Source: Meconema thalassinum
Taxonomy: Eukaryota > Arthropoda > Insecta > Orthoptera > Tettigoniidae
Length of the DNA: 64,000 bases
Assembly: GCA_946902985.2 (NCBI GenBank)
Contig: OX336389.2
Coordinates: forward strand, 126,701,572-126,765,571
Direction of reading: 5' to 3'
The notes under the pieces are model-generated. The model was not told the DNA's origin. It saw only the letters and a program-made list of their open reading frames with translations, and searched no databases. Position numbers and translations under genes: made by a program. Every line of letters starts with the position of its first letter. Position 1 is the stretch's first letter. This document shows, in pieces, positions 44,426-56,153 of the stretch.

Positions 44426-45050
44426 TTGAACTCAGATTGAAACGACTCACAAAATGGAGGTTACATGGCGCGTCTCGCTCGGAAGTGATGGGCTCCATCT
44501 CAGCAACGCTGTACAGCATTTCCCAGAGCGGCTAGCTGGTGAACCATGTCTTAGTTCCCCGTACAAATACAAACCGATATAAAATAAGTGAATTAATTTA
44601 CGTATTTCACAGTCATACAGCATAACCTTTTGATGTATAAGGATTACAACGCAACCAAGAACTACATTTTCCAACGACCCCGAGCAGAGAAAAAGTTACC
44701 TTAAAAAAATGATGACAACTTTCGTTCTTGAACACACAACATTTTGAAACTAATAAACCAGTGATACAACATTCCAGTGTATATTGTGTTAAAATTTGGA
44801 TTCGATCTGATGACGGGTTTGTGAGATAATAATTAATAAATGTGACGCATGGTTGAAACACGCTTAAAAACGGGCACTTTTTGTGTTTCAACTGCGATAA
44901 AAATATTAAAATATAAATTAAAAATTCTAAACCTACATGAACTAACACAAAATAGAACGACAAAAATGATGATGTTATTGGATTTTATGTAGGTCTTTTG
45001 GTTACTTCACAAACAATCTTCAAACTCGAGTGCACATAATATGTTGGTCG
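44426..45050. other. no feature recognised
   Basis: Short open frames on the minus strand without motifs. Confidence 0.3.
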
Positions 45051-45054
45051 CTAA

Positions 45055-45465
45055 TAGTCCTTTCTTCTCACCACCTCTCCGCTCTCACACTAGTCCAGTC
45101 CTCGCCTCTCTTCTTGACACATTCCTCCACTCCTTTCAGCCATCTATCTCTTGGTCTTCCCCTTGGTCGTTTCTTCTGCATCTGCATCTCATGTATCCTC
45201 TTGGGAATCTTCTTCTCTTCCATTCTCTTTAAGTGTCCATACCACCTCGGTCTTGAGGTCTCAATCCTACCCTGCAAGGGCTCCTCTTTCACTATTTCCT
45301 TGACCTTTTCATTCCTCACCCTGTGTCTTCTTGTTACTCCGATCCTACGGTACTTCGTAGGAACTTCATTTCACTTGCCTGTATTCTGCTTATGTCTCTT
45401 TTCTTCATTATCCACGTTTCTGATGCATAATACTGTAGAAAAATTATGTGGTTTTTAAATGTCCT
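45055..45465 (-). pseudogene. RTE-like LINE, C-terminal fragment
   Basis: Minus-strand reading with R-W-Y-G-H-L-K-R-M-E-E and R-P-R-G-R-P-R-D-R-W, preceded by I-Q-A-S-E-M-K-F-L. It is closely related to the end of the LINE at 36863-39310 and belongs to the same family. Both ends are truncated. Confidence 0.75.
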
Positions 45466-46790
45466 TTCTGTTACAGTGTTATATCCGATTTTAACGTGTT
45501 CCATGATAGTGAAATTTGTTTTATGCCAACAATATTATATGTCCTAAGCTCACAATTTGCTCTGTTTGATAAATCTTGCTCAGGAAGCCGTAATAAAAGG
45601 GCACAAATAACTATAATAATAATAATAAACCATGTGTTAATGAGGAGGAACATGAAGCTATCATAATTACATTTGCATGACAAAACGCGATTGGTGTTCC
45701 AAGGATTGGGGTAAACCCCATTGGTGACCTCAACCGAGGGTACGGCATTCAGACACTTCTAGCATAGAAGCCAAGAAGGTTCGTTTGAGAAAAAGGGCTC
45801 CATAACATCTGGACCCACTGCACAGTGGATCAAAATCGAAATCTAGGAGGACAAAATTATTTTTACGTTTTAGTCATGAATTTAGAGTGAAAGCTACGTA
45901 TATAATTTGTTTACTTCATAATAAACATTAGTTAAGACCTTTTTAAGCTACGTCTACACATGCAAGAAATTGTCTATGACTAGGAGTTGGATAGCGCATT
46001 CAGTTATCTCTTCAGATCGGTTTTCTACCCCTTATTTACTTTTAACAAAGTCACAAAGTTCCACTTTTGACATAATCGTCGAACCCAGTGCTTCAAACAG
46101 TTGTAATCGTGTGAGAACTGGTTGCGCGGCATCTTCTAAAACGTAAAATAACTAAGTAAATTGCAAAAAGATGCAAAAAATCTTATAACAGGCGTAAACT
46201 ACAAGACTTTATCTACATTTTAACATTAAGTAGAAAGTGACGCAGAGTGACGCGACATACTAAAAATCTAAGTGAAAATATAATTTTAAAAATAATAGGC
46301 CTAGTTAGATATTATATAATGAAAATATAGCTAAAATTACGTAACAATTACGCCCATTAATAACTGAAACACGTTACAAAGATCATACCTTCAGTTGCAT
46401 GTTTCATCTTAAAGCATCACACTAACCACAAAGACAACCAAACCACAGCCACTTACATTCACCCTCCAATTCAGACTGCTCAAACAGTGATGACAGATTT
46501 ACACTAAGATGCGTGTATATCCCAGAATAGTGAGCGGCAATTATATGAGAATGCTGTAGAAGTAATAAATTTTGATTTTTTAATTACGAAAATAAATAAC
46601 TTTGTCCTCCTAGATTTCGATTTTGACCCACTGTACACTGGTCAACACTGACACATTAAAATTATTTAAGTTAATTATTTACACTATTTTCCAGTACGCT
46701 GGAGTGACACGGGTCTTAAGTACGTATTTACATGGCCTAATGTACCAACGGACTGGGCTGGAATTCAGTGGGGAACAGACTGCGAGAGCG
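45466..46790. other. no feature recognised
   Basis: AT-rich. A small aataat repeat at about 45615. The phrase 'ctaggaggacaaa' near 45845 recurs inverted near 46605 ('tttgtcctcctag'), bracketing about 770 bp. Confidence 0.3.
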
Positions 46791-46796
46791 TAATAA

Positions 46797-47395
46797 GGCG
46801 CGTATTAACTTTCGCCCCGAATGAGCATGCGTTTACCCTGATTTGTTCAGATATGTATATGGCGAACCGAATGGATCCATATGCCTCAAACCCGATCCGA
46901 CTGTTGTCGGTACATCAAAGTGAGCACGTGCTCAGTGAATGGGGAAGGACCGATCAGTATGAGCCGACTGCCTCTGCTCTTGATGCATATGCGACCTCGC
47001 TTGTGCAAGTGAAGAAAGTGAAAGATAATTTCAAGTCGAAATGAAATTGTCCCAGGATAATGCAATACCCATTGAAAATCCTCAGGCGACATTCTCGTAA
47101 ACTGTTTAAAATTGTCATCTGTTTCATGTCCAATCGTTTTTAACAATTGAGCAATACCTCTCTTCATTCAGATTTTTTTTGCCACCGCCGCTTTCTCATT
47201 TCCGTTTTCAAGGAATCCAATAAATACATTTATCGATAACTGGCGATTCACCATTGTAGTCTCAAGACTCGCACAATACACCACACCTATTCGGTCCGCA
47301 CGAGGTCAGAACACAGTTGTTCCTTGCTCATTGTGCACCTCTTGACCGGCAACGCATGCTAGTTCGGGACGAATGCTCAAGTGCTAACGCGCCTT
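46797..47395 (-). mobile_element. PIF/Harbinger-like small element
   Basis: Ends resemble each other as inverted repeats: left aaggcgcgtattaac...gagcatgcg, right (reverse) aaggcgcgttagcac...tagcatgcg. A minus-strand frame (46886-47167) starts near M-K-R-G-I-A-Q-L-L-K and contains F-T-R-M-S-P-E-D-F, like the N-terminus of HARBI1-type transposases. No DDE part. A clean target duplication was not established. Confidence 0.5.
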
Positions 47396-47399
47396 TACA

Positions 47400-47690
47400 G
47401 CCTTAACCACGATAAGCTTTTTGTTGTCCCAAGGTACGTAGACTATTGAAATTTTGAATCCAAATGTACTGGATTCGATTGCAGGCTTTATAAAAATTAA
47501 AAATTCTGGTCTGAGGGCTGTACATTCAGCCTCATGAGGCAGGAATGAGAAAAGGCTGGGTTTGGTACCCACTTTAGCTATCTTAGTTTTCCGTGGTTTC
47601 CCACTACTACTGCAGGCTAATGGCGGGATGATTCCTAACATAAAGCTACGGCCGCCTCCGTCCCTCGATTACAAATAAATCGGTAAACGG
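47400..47690 (+). mobile_element. tRNA-derived SINE, partial
   Basis: B-box-like tggattcgattgcagg at about 47470, then ctggtctgagggctg, gcctcatgagg, a degraded second box, ttttccgtggtttcccac and ggccgcctccgtccctc. Same family as 34235-34670. Confidence 0.6.
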
Positions 47691-47764
47691 CACTTCTCCA
47701 TATGAACACATCTTCCTGAGAAAGGAACATAACTTTTCTAAAAGGCGTAATTTATATTTCACAA

Positions 47765-48720
47765 TTTTTTTATTAGCCTAATTTCGATTTTTGCAAAAAA
47801 TGAAACTAGACTTATGAGATCTACACAGGGCCAAAAATTGTGTGTGAGTGTGTGTGTATACTCTGTATGTCTGTCCACCCTACCAATTCAATCATGACGA
47901 AACCGAATTGAACCAAATTTGGTTCAGAGGTAGCACTAGCAAAGGGCACCTCAGTGTCATGATTTATATTGCCGCCATCTTTACCAAAACGTAATGGCGG
48001 CCACTCAAATGGCCAAAACTTAAAATTAAATTACGACCAATATAATCATCGGATTTTTTAAAAAATTGGTAAAAACATACCTTCTTGTGGGACGCGTCTT
48101 GTGCCCAAACTAAAAAGTCATCAGCCGTATCATTTCAGGATGGCGGCCGTGTGCATTATGCAAACTTTATAATCTATAACATGGGACACACCAGTTCCGA
48201 TTATCGAACCGAGAATCTTTTAAACTGTTCTAAAGGACATAGCCCGTTCGAAATTAAAAGTTTAGGGCTATATTGTAATATTATATTGAAGAAGTGACTT
48301 TAAAAAGTTGAGCCGTCTCGGTTACAAGACAAGATGGCAGTTTATCTCTCGTTCTGACCTATATTTCACTAACTTGAGTATGTTACATGCAATACAGCCT
48401 ACTAATAGAAATGATATGAACTTTGTATGAAATGGGTTATAATGGATATACAGTGTACCCCAGTGAAGGAATCGTTTAGTCAAAGTCGTTATTTGCTAAG
48501 ACGTTGTATGTAAATCAATTGATAACGATTAACTTGGGAGTATATGTTTGGCTCTGTAGTTAGAGCTTTGGTCTTTCACCCAGCCGGTCAGGATTCAAAT
48601 CCTATCATTTTTTGCTTGATTTTTTATATTTATTGTTTTTTGAGTGCTGAGACGTCTTACAATTGAGCGTTATGTTGTGCATTTTGCAATGGAAATATAT
48701 ATTTTATTAAAGCAACATTG
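47765..48720 (+). repeat. family A repeat, copy 2
   Basis: Inverted homologue of 1390-2394. It starts with the end hairpin region (attagcctaatttcg), a TG-rich tract and the unit with 'gccgccatc' and 'aatggcggccac'. It then has a tRNA-like segment at 48548-48615 (tctgtagttagagc ... caggattcaaatccta) and ends near tatattttattaaagc. Comparison with copy 1 sets the element at about 950-1000 bp. Confidence 0.6.
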
Positions 48721-48852
48721 TCCTCCGGATCTGAGTCACATCTACTAGCAACCAGTTAAACTATGCATGAGCTAACCACGGCCTAATAGATGCGAGCTGC
48801 ACTCTATACCGGTCAGTTAGTGAACCCTTGCCTACGGTGTAATGTGAGTATT

Positions 48853-49015
48853 CTAGACTAACTTTGTGTTGCCGTCACAAGAGTGCAGCAGGGACCGAAG
48901 AGGTCCAGACAAGGAGTAATAAGGATAAGCCCCTAGGCAAACTTCGTGTTGCCGCCACAAGAGTGCAGCAGGTACGGATGGGGTCCGGGCAAGGAATAAT
49001 AAGAAGCCCCAACGG
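48853..49015. repeat. about 80-bp tandem duplication
   Basis: 'ttgtgttgccgtcacaagag' at 48864 is repeated as 'ttcgtgttgccgccacaaga' at about 48943, each followed by tgcagcag and a gtccgg/gtccag block. A weaker third relative lies at 49150-49215. Confidence 0.7.
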
Positions 49016-49669
49016 CCAGGAAGTGAATCTACGAGTTACTTATGCGCTAGTGCTCAAAACATTGCGTTAGGCCCATAAGAATACCATGAAATTAATGGCA
49101 TATCAATTCTTAAACACCCACGAGCAATAAATCTAGAGCGTCTAACTGTCGAGTTGTCACCAGAGTGCAGCATGGGTAGAACCGGTCCAATACGTAATAT
49201 GGCCGTGGCTAAGGGCGAATGCTAAGCAACGTCAAGGAATACAAAAGGAGCTTCATATTGGAGTTCTATGCAACCAGTAACCCAATTCATATGCTCCTGG
49301 ACCTCTTCGGCCCCTGCTGTAATCTGGTGACAACTTTTGACAGTTACATGCCCATTGAAAAATATCCTCTTGTTGCCGGTAGAGCGCACTCGCCCCCAAG
49401 GATAGGCGCGATTAAAAATTAGCTGTGCATTTGGTATATTAAATGTGTTTCTCCCAGTGATACGTTTAGACCAACGAAGTTTCCATTATTGTAAGTAGTC
49501 GGTGTTAATATACTAAATTCCTACGTTGTTTGGAGAGTTCGCTGAGGAAATTGTAAAATGCTGGGGTAAATTATAAACTATAGTTTGAACGCCGCTGCTC
49601 AAATCCAGGTTAGGAGGTTAGTAGTGACAGTCCTAACGAGTGACACTAGCTGCTCGGCTACGCTGACCT

Positions 49670-50940
49670 TTTATGTATATTTCGCGAAACCATGGGCATG
49701 CGACATGTCGTTTGACTCGGGCTGACGTCCTCTTTCCTATGGACGACTCGTTATATTTTTCAATTTTTTTTTGTTGAAAATTTTTGTTTTTGAAAGTAGG
49801 CGATAGTTGGAAAACCCAACATGATAGAACGTTGTACCATGGTTCAAACGAAAGGTCTTTATGTCCTTTATCTTTTTTATAACAACACTTTATATATTTT
49901 TTATCTTTTCAAAAATGTTCATTTTTGAAATTCTTATATTTTGGAAATTAGGAATTTTACAAAAACGTTTGTTTGACGTAAATGAATGGTCCCTACGCCC
50001 TCTACCACCAAAATAAATTTCAGGTCTCTAGGACAAAAAACTAGTAGAAGTGTGGTAGTGCAAGAGCTGAGACAGTCTACTTTCCTGCGAACTTTGCCGA
50101 TATCTGCCGAACGCATGATCGGTTTTTAACGAATGAGGTGTTGTTGGCGTTGGGGTGACGTCCTCTTTGCTATGAATGCGTGTTGGTATTCTTAAAAAAT
50201 TGTTTTGAAAATTTTTGTTTGTGAAATTGGCGCTATTTTGGAAACGTTGAAGTTGAAAAAAAGTTTGTTTGACGTGAATGAAAGGTCTCTAGGCCCTCTA
50301 GGCAGAAAGCAAGTTTGAAGTCTCTAGAGCAAAACAAAATGATAGCCTACTTTCTGGCGAACTTTTCCCATATTTGGCGAACGCGTGGTCGGATTTTGAT
50401 GTGTAATGGGTTGTAGGAGCCGGCGTGACGTAAATATATGTTTTTAACATTTGGACTAATATCTCACGAACCCATTAAGCTAGAACGATGTGCTTGGATG
50501 CATGTTTTTCGTGGCGCTGCCGTCTTGACGATGATGTCTATATCGAGTAGTAGGAAAGCCCATGTTTGGGGTAAAAATGTGATTTTAAACTTTTTGTTAT
50601 ATTTGGCGAATGAATGGTCGGATTTTAACAAATGAGGTGTCCAAGGACTCGCGGTAACGCCCTGTTTCCAATGTGCTCGTTATTTTTTCCAAAAACTTCC
50701 ACAATGGGCTTAACGCTGAAAAATTTATTGTTTAAATTTCTTTACCTGTTTTTTTTTTTTATTTTAAATGAAAAAGTGGTGGTACACAAAGCGACGGTAC
50801 CGCTGAGCATGTGTTTCAACGAGCCTGTTACTGGCCTCGGTGAATACAGGAAAAGGCTATTTTGGCGGGGTGATCTATGGCAGAACGACAGGGCGAGGGG
50901 TCGCTTTCCGATATTTTCCTATGACGGATGAATGAAGGCG
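49670..50940. repeat. family E, diverged tandem units
   Basis: Landmarks recur about every 220-430 bp: 'ggtcggattttga/aac', 'aatgaggtgt' or 'aatgggttg', 'gtgacgtcctcttt' or equivalents, then 'gcgaac...' (near 49690, 50120, 50390 and 50615). T-rich stretches separate them. No coding domain. Confidence 0.5.
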
Positions 50941-51660
50941 AATATTTCAAAATCCCTCATGGTGATCGTTAAACATGTTAGTAATTGCTAATCAGTAACA
51001 TGACAAATGATAATTGTATGATGTGAATGAAAGCGAGGCTTTTATAGTCAACAACAAGAACTTGCTTTGTATGTCTGACTTACTGCCAGAACGGCAGCCA
51101 GAAAATATGCCGGAGGCTGGCTGGCTGGCCGGCTAAGAGCCGGCTAAGATAATGAATGTGTGTGTTAGCTGACAACACTTCTGGCTAGCGATAATAGGTG
51201 GAACAATCTGGCAACTCTGTAAAAGGTGATAACGGCCAGCCAGCCGAGCAGAGCCACAGCAGTGGACCGCAGACACAGGGGGAGGGGAGAGGAGGGATAC
51301 CTGCAGACAGATCATGGAATCACGAGATTGCTATGCCAAGAGCGGTGAGGGGGAGGGGTGGGGCCAGAGAAGTGGGGAGGAGAGGGTTTGGGTGAGGAAG
51401 TCTTGTAGCTGTCATGGCGCATTGTGCGTCATTCCTGTTTTAAACGTTACACTGTGCACATATTCTGTGTATTATCCGTGTTAAACTGTGTGGGAGGTGA
51501 ACAGATTCGTGTGCCCAATGCAGTTTGTGACGATATTGGATATATTATATATTTGAGGGTAGTGTATCATTAAATGCTGTTTGGTTTATTTTATGCTAAT
51601 AAATGTTTAAATTTTTATTGGTTTACAATTTTATTGATGATTTTTTTTATTTTGTTTGTT
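50941..51660. other. unassigned, locally GC-rich
   Basis: Includes a ggctggctggctggccggct low-complexity tract at 51110-51135 and a purine-rich block at 51270-51400. No gene recognised. Confidence 0.3.
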
Positions 51661-51664
51661 TTAG

Positions 51665-51759
51665 ATAATCTGCATACCTGTTGTGGTAGACAAATAAGAG
51701 GGAAACCCATTCCACTCGAGCCTAGGAGAAGGAAAAAGCGGGGCTTTTTTACAAGCAAG
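51665..51759 (+). CDS. candidate internal exon
   Basis: Bounded by a pyrimidine-rich acceptor (tttgtttgttttag) and a donor (aag|gtaagg). It reads C-C-G-R-Q-I-R-G-K-P-I-P-L-E-P-R-R-R-K-K-R in the open frame, basic and without a known domain. Another acceptor (tttcttttttag) at 51877 would extend it by five codons to a stop. Weak evidence, could be chance. Confidence 0.2.
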
Positions 51760-51899
51760 GTAAGGATTTGTTTTCTTATATATAACCTGTCTCATTTTTA
51801 TTTTATTTACTTTTGTTTGTGAAAGGTACTAGATGGAATTGATATACTTCTGGTGGTTTATTTTATTTCTTTTTTAGAATGTTGGAAAACCTTGATCAC

Positions 51900-53005
51900 T
51901 ATAGCTGCCGCTAATACCTCAACCACTGCTGAACCAGGAACGAGCGATAGTGCAACCATTGTTTACCAGACGGTCTACGGCTGAAAACTTTGGTGAGATT
52001 GCTTTTTTATATTAATAATGTCTTTAGCCCGTGGCCTACGTTATATACAAGGCCTGGAAATGAGGCGACAGACAACATTGCGAGCGATGGTTCGAACTTG
52101 TTCCGCATTTTGCCGCTAGGTTCGCAGTCTGGCGCCCTTAATCGTACCGTTTGCATTACGTACTGCGCCCGAATTTATTTAAGGCCAATACTAAAGATCC
52201 AGACGGGATATGAACCGAGACCCAGGAAAAATAAAAGAACGAATTAAAATCTTTTATTCCTCAAAAATTTGTGAGACATGGAAAACCTAAGTTGAAATAG
52301 AGTGTAATACTATGCATCATTAATAATTAAACAATTACGGAAGGCAAGAAGGAACTATTTAAATATGGTTGGGTATATATTATCTGAATGTAGGGAGGCC
52401 TACACTGTAAGAATGCGTCACACCACGAGAAGTGAGAGAAACGTCATGCAGGGGGAGAAGTGATCAAGGTTGATGACACACTGAGTGAAGGGGAGTCTAT
52501 GGAGCTACGTCACACCGCGAGAGGGGAGGAAGAGCGAGGAACTTGCCGTACTCGGAGGGCAAGGACGAGGAGTTCATTCCAAATTCATATCGAGACGAGA
52601 CAAGACCGCGAGTGTAGAAACAAGTAGTTTCTAGAACAGTGCCACGCATCACGAAAGTGGAGAGGAGGAGTGTGAAGTCAGAAGGCTGTGACTTGCGGAG
52701 CAAGGGACTTTCTTACTAAGACCAGCACAGCATATAGACCAGTGATTTTGAAACACAGCTTGTTACTTCGGTATTACAATACGAAGCTATTATACATCTC
52801 ACGCAGATAGATGCAAACGATTCACTTCAGGAAAAGAGCTTCATTATTCCTACAATTCAGCTCATACTTGGGAACTATACAGAATGCAGTTTATGAATTG
52901 GCAACGGGGAAGTTATATAGGTGTAATCATTGTCATCTCTTGATGAATACAGTACATTTGCATTTGTCAGTTGGCACAGGCTAGAGTAAAAGGTGGCTTT
53001 TCACC
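51900..53005. other. no feature recognised
   Basis: A pair of related phrases (cgtcacaccacgagaagtg at 52414 and cgtcacaccgcgagaggg at 52508) suggests a local duplication. Nothing else was recognised. Confidence 0.3.
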
Positions 53006-53009
53006 GATG

Positions 53010-53325
53010 TCTCAGTCTCACTCATGGCTGTGATTATATGGAAGCTACTGAGGTATGGGTGGTGCTTAGTAATGGCATTCAGGGCACAGTCAGTGCCTGT
53101 GGATGCTGTGAAAGGTTCTACTCATAGGGTTAGGACTACTGTTCTGACTCAGTGAGGAAAGCAATGGCAAACTACCTCACTCCTCTTCTTGCCTAGAATG
53201 CCTCAATATAGCACAGCCTTGGGTTTTTGTGGGTATCTACTCACATAACGTAACGGCGGTGCTCTTTGAGGATCCAACCAGCCTTCGGGCTGACTACCTA
53301 ACAACAACAACATTAAAATGAGTAT
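53010..53325 (+). repeat. retroposon 3' end with (aac)n tail
   Basis: Ends in ccagccttcgggctgactac then aacaacaacaac. A GC hairpin (agcc-ttcg-ggct) sits just before the tail. The layout is that of a 5'-truncated LINE or SINE, but no coding part is present. Confidence 0.55.
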
Positions 53326-56141
53326 GACTACGTGCTAAGATGCACATTATAGGGAAGTAGAAACTACAGAAATGAAGAGTTGAATCCAGAATTCCACAAC
53401 ATGGAAGGCGCAGCTGAACATCTACGCGATGCGCAGAAATGCAGAACAAATCTATACTTCTTAACACGAGTTCATATACATCCAGTATACTCTCAAAGAC
53501 TCTTATAGAACAATCGAATTTCAACCTTGAGAAGCGATGTCGGCGCAGTGAAGGGGTATCGTCAGAAGATCCGGACAACTTGTGGGAGACGAGCGAAGGA
53601 GTGAGGAAGAGACTTGCTGTTACACGGAGAGGTCGCTAACCCAGTTATATCACCGACCTTGTCCCACTGTGAGAGCTATCCAGCAGACCCCGTCACAACC
53701 GGTTCGCACAGCTGTGGGCGTTGTGTTCACACACACATTTGGCTGGCCAGACGAGACATGTTACATCAGAGACCGTCTCCAACTCAAGGTAGAGAAGAGA
53801 TTGATTTATATTTAGTAGAATTGTAGTCATGTTCTGTGTTTATCCTAATTGACCAATCGTATAATTTTGTCATTGTATTTAAAATTGTGTAGATTTTAAT
53901 CCAGTATTTCAGTATTTTCTTAGGAGTCATTTTCATTGAAAATTTCCGTCATTTGAACGAAATTTTATTTGCGTATTGCAGTTGTTAACGTTAAATCATT
54001 TCAATATAAAATCGTTTAGAATTATAGATACTTACGTTAAATTAAATAAATCTGTTTTATGCGCAGCGATGGAACGTATATTGAACAATTTAAGTACCGT
54101 ATATTCAAAAAGCTATGTCACGAAGTGTCAAATATTTCGACAACTCAAGATGTTGATTCGAGTGTCAAAAATTTATGTTAAACGAACTGTGAACAAAAAT
54201 GGATTGTTACAGGACACAAAATCTGATAAAAGATAGTACAAATACTTGATAGATAATTAAATCAATGAATACCAAATTCACTGTAATGAAACAGATAGAT
54301 ATGTAGAACTATGCTGTAACGTAAAAAATCATATTTCCTAGTAACAAAGGGATTTCAAGAACCTTTATATATATATATGTCCAATAAAACATTTAGAGCA
54401 TTAAAAAGCCTAGATAAATTTGTTAAACAAATATTCCACGAAGATAGTTAAGACTTAAGTATATTCACAAACAATGAGGACACACTTATATCATTTGTTA
54501 AATATGAATTCTTGCTGACAATTCTTTGAAAGTTGCAATAATGTTATAACTGAATTTAAATACGTGAAAAGGAGTTAAGAAAGTTAAATCACAGGGTGAT
54601 ATAAAAGTAACTGTACAAAAGTAATTACAGAACTGAAGTTATAGGCACGATGAAATTTTGTATAAGGATAGAGGAGATTGTTAAAGTTTGTTTCTTGAAC
54701 AATATTCACAATGATCGTGGATATTTAATAAAGTCACTAATTTTCTTTGCATTGATTGAGAAAATGCACTGAAATGGGAGTTTAGATTTGGAATACCGTG
54801 CAAGAAAGGAATCGTAGACGTAAATGAGTTACGTATTTTCACGAAAGGAGACTGAGGAGTCACGTTTCCTAGTTTTGATCACAGCGAATGTGACATTGTT
54901 TAATTGTATTTGAGGCAAGTTCTGTACAGGGTGTTTAAGAAATAATGTGATTGTTGTATAATTTTGGAATAGGAGTGAGGAATGTAGGTCAAATGCCATG
55001 CACTTCGAATATTCCCGTTTATCAAAGAAAATGTAAGCCGAGCAAAGAATTTCAGGAATTTTTCGAGATTTAATGATCAAATGGGAGAAGACAAAATTAG
55101 AGCAGTGCTGAACTTAAATGTTTGTCACCTATGTTCTCTTGATTCAGACTAGTATTTATACTTTCAACCGATAGAGATACGGTGTTTGTTACGGAAGTTT
55201 GAGTTGTAAAGACTCGTTTGTATTATAGGTAATTAAATCTCTTCAACGCAGTTAAGTGAATATTTGTTCGAATCACGAATCATTGTACATATAGATATAT
55301 ATTTAATACTGAGTAAATTTTGATCTTATATATTTAGATGTGGAACTATGGTTCAAATATGAAACGCAATGTATAATATAGGGTAATGATTGAAATCACG
55401 CCGTTTCGTAATTTTCTCATATTTCAGTGGAGTATCGAATTCTCCAATCTTTATTTTCAGGACATGTTGTATTAGTGCCACGTTTTTTAGTTTATTTTGA
55501 GTTTTTATTTCTTTCAGTGTCAAGTAGACACTAATGATAGATATGCAGTCAGGATATGTGTGTATTTTCTTAGCACAATAAACGGCTGGCGCTCTTTAGC
55601 GAATTAGCCAATTTTTATCTTAGCTGACATCGTTTTCATTTTGTCATCGTCATCGCCGAAAATAGTACTGCTAGGTAAGATACAGGCGCTCACTATAGAC
55701 AGACCTTATCACCCCTCGAGATTGGAGTTTCTCGATTTGCTTAAATGTAAATGCTAGTAGAAATTTGTACCTACGCTGGTAGTACTATTTTCTTTTATAG
55801 ATCTACTCTGTGTGTTCCTGGAATTCCCAATTTTTACTAAGCAGACAATGGTAAGTTGGTGAGCTGGGTAGCTACGTGTCTGCAATCCTTTACAGTGCAG
55901 CGGATATAGGTACTGATTGGTGAATTCGGGCGCAGTACAATGTGATTAGTGTGTCTGTATTTGGAGGTAAATAAGGTGTCCTAATGAGTGAGAAAGCTAA
56001 GGTGAGTTTAAAATTGACTGGCGAAGCGTGTCGTATTATAGTTGTGCTTTCGTTAAAAGCAGTAGACTGCTGTCTGACTGATACTGAGATGGGTCTTTAT
56101 GAACAAGACGTAGTGAAAATCAAGTTTTAATCCAGTGTACT
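53326..56141. other. no feature recognised
   Basis: AT-rich. Short open frames (for example 53976-54236 and 54829-55080 minus) have no recognisable motifs. No repeat match was noted within the window. Confidence 0.35.
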
Positions 56142-56153
56142 AGCGTAAATGTG

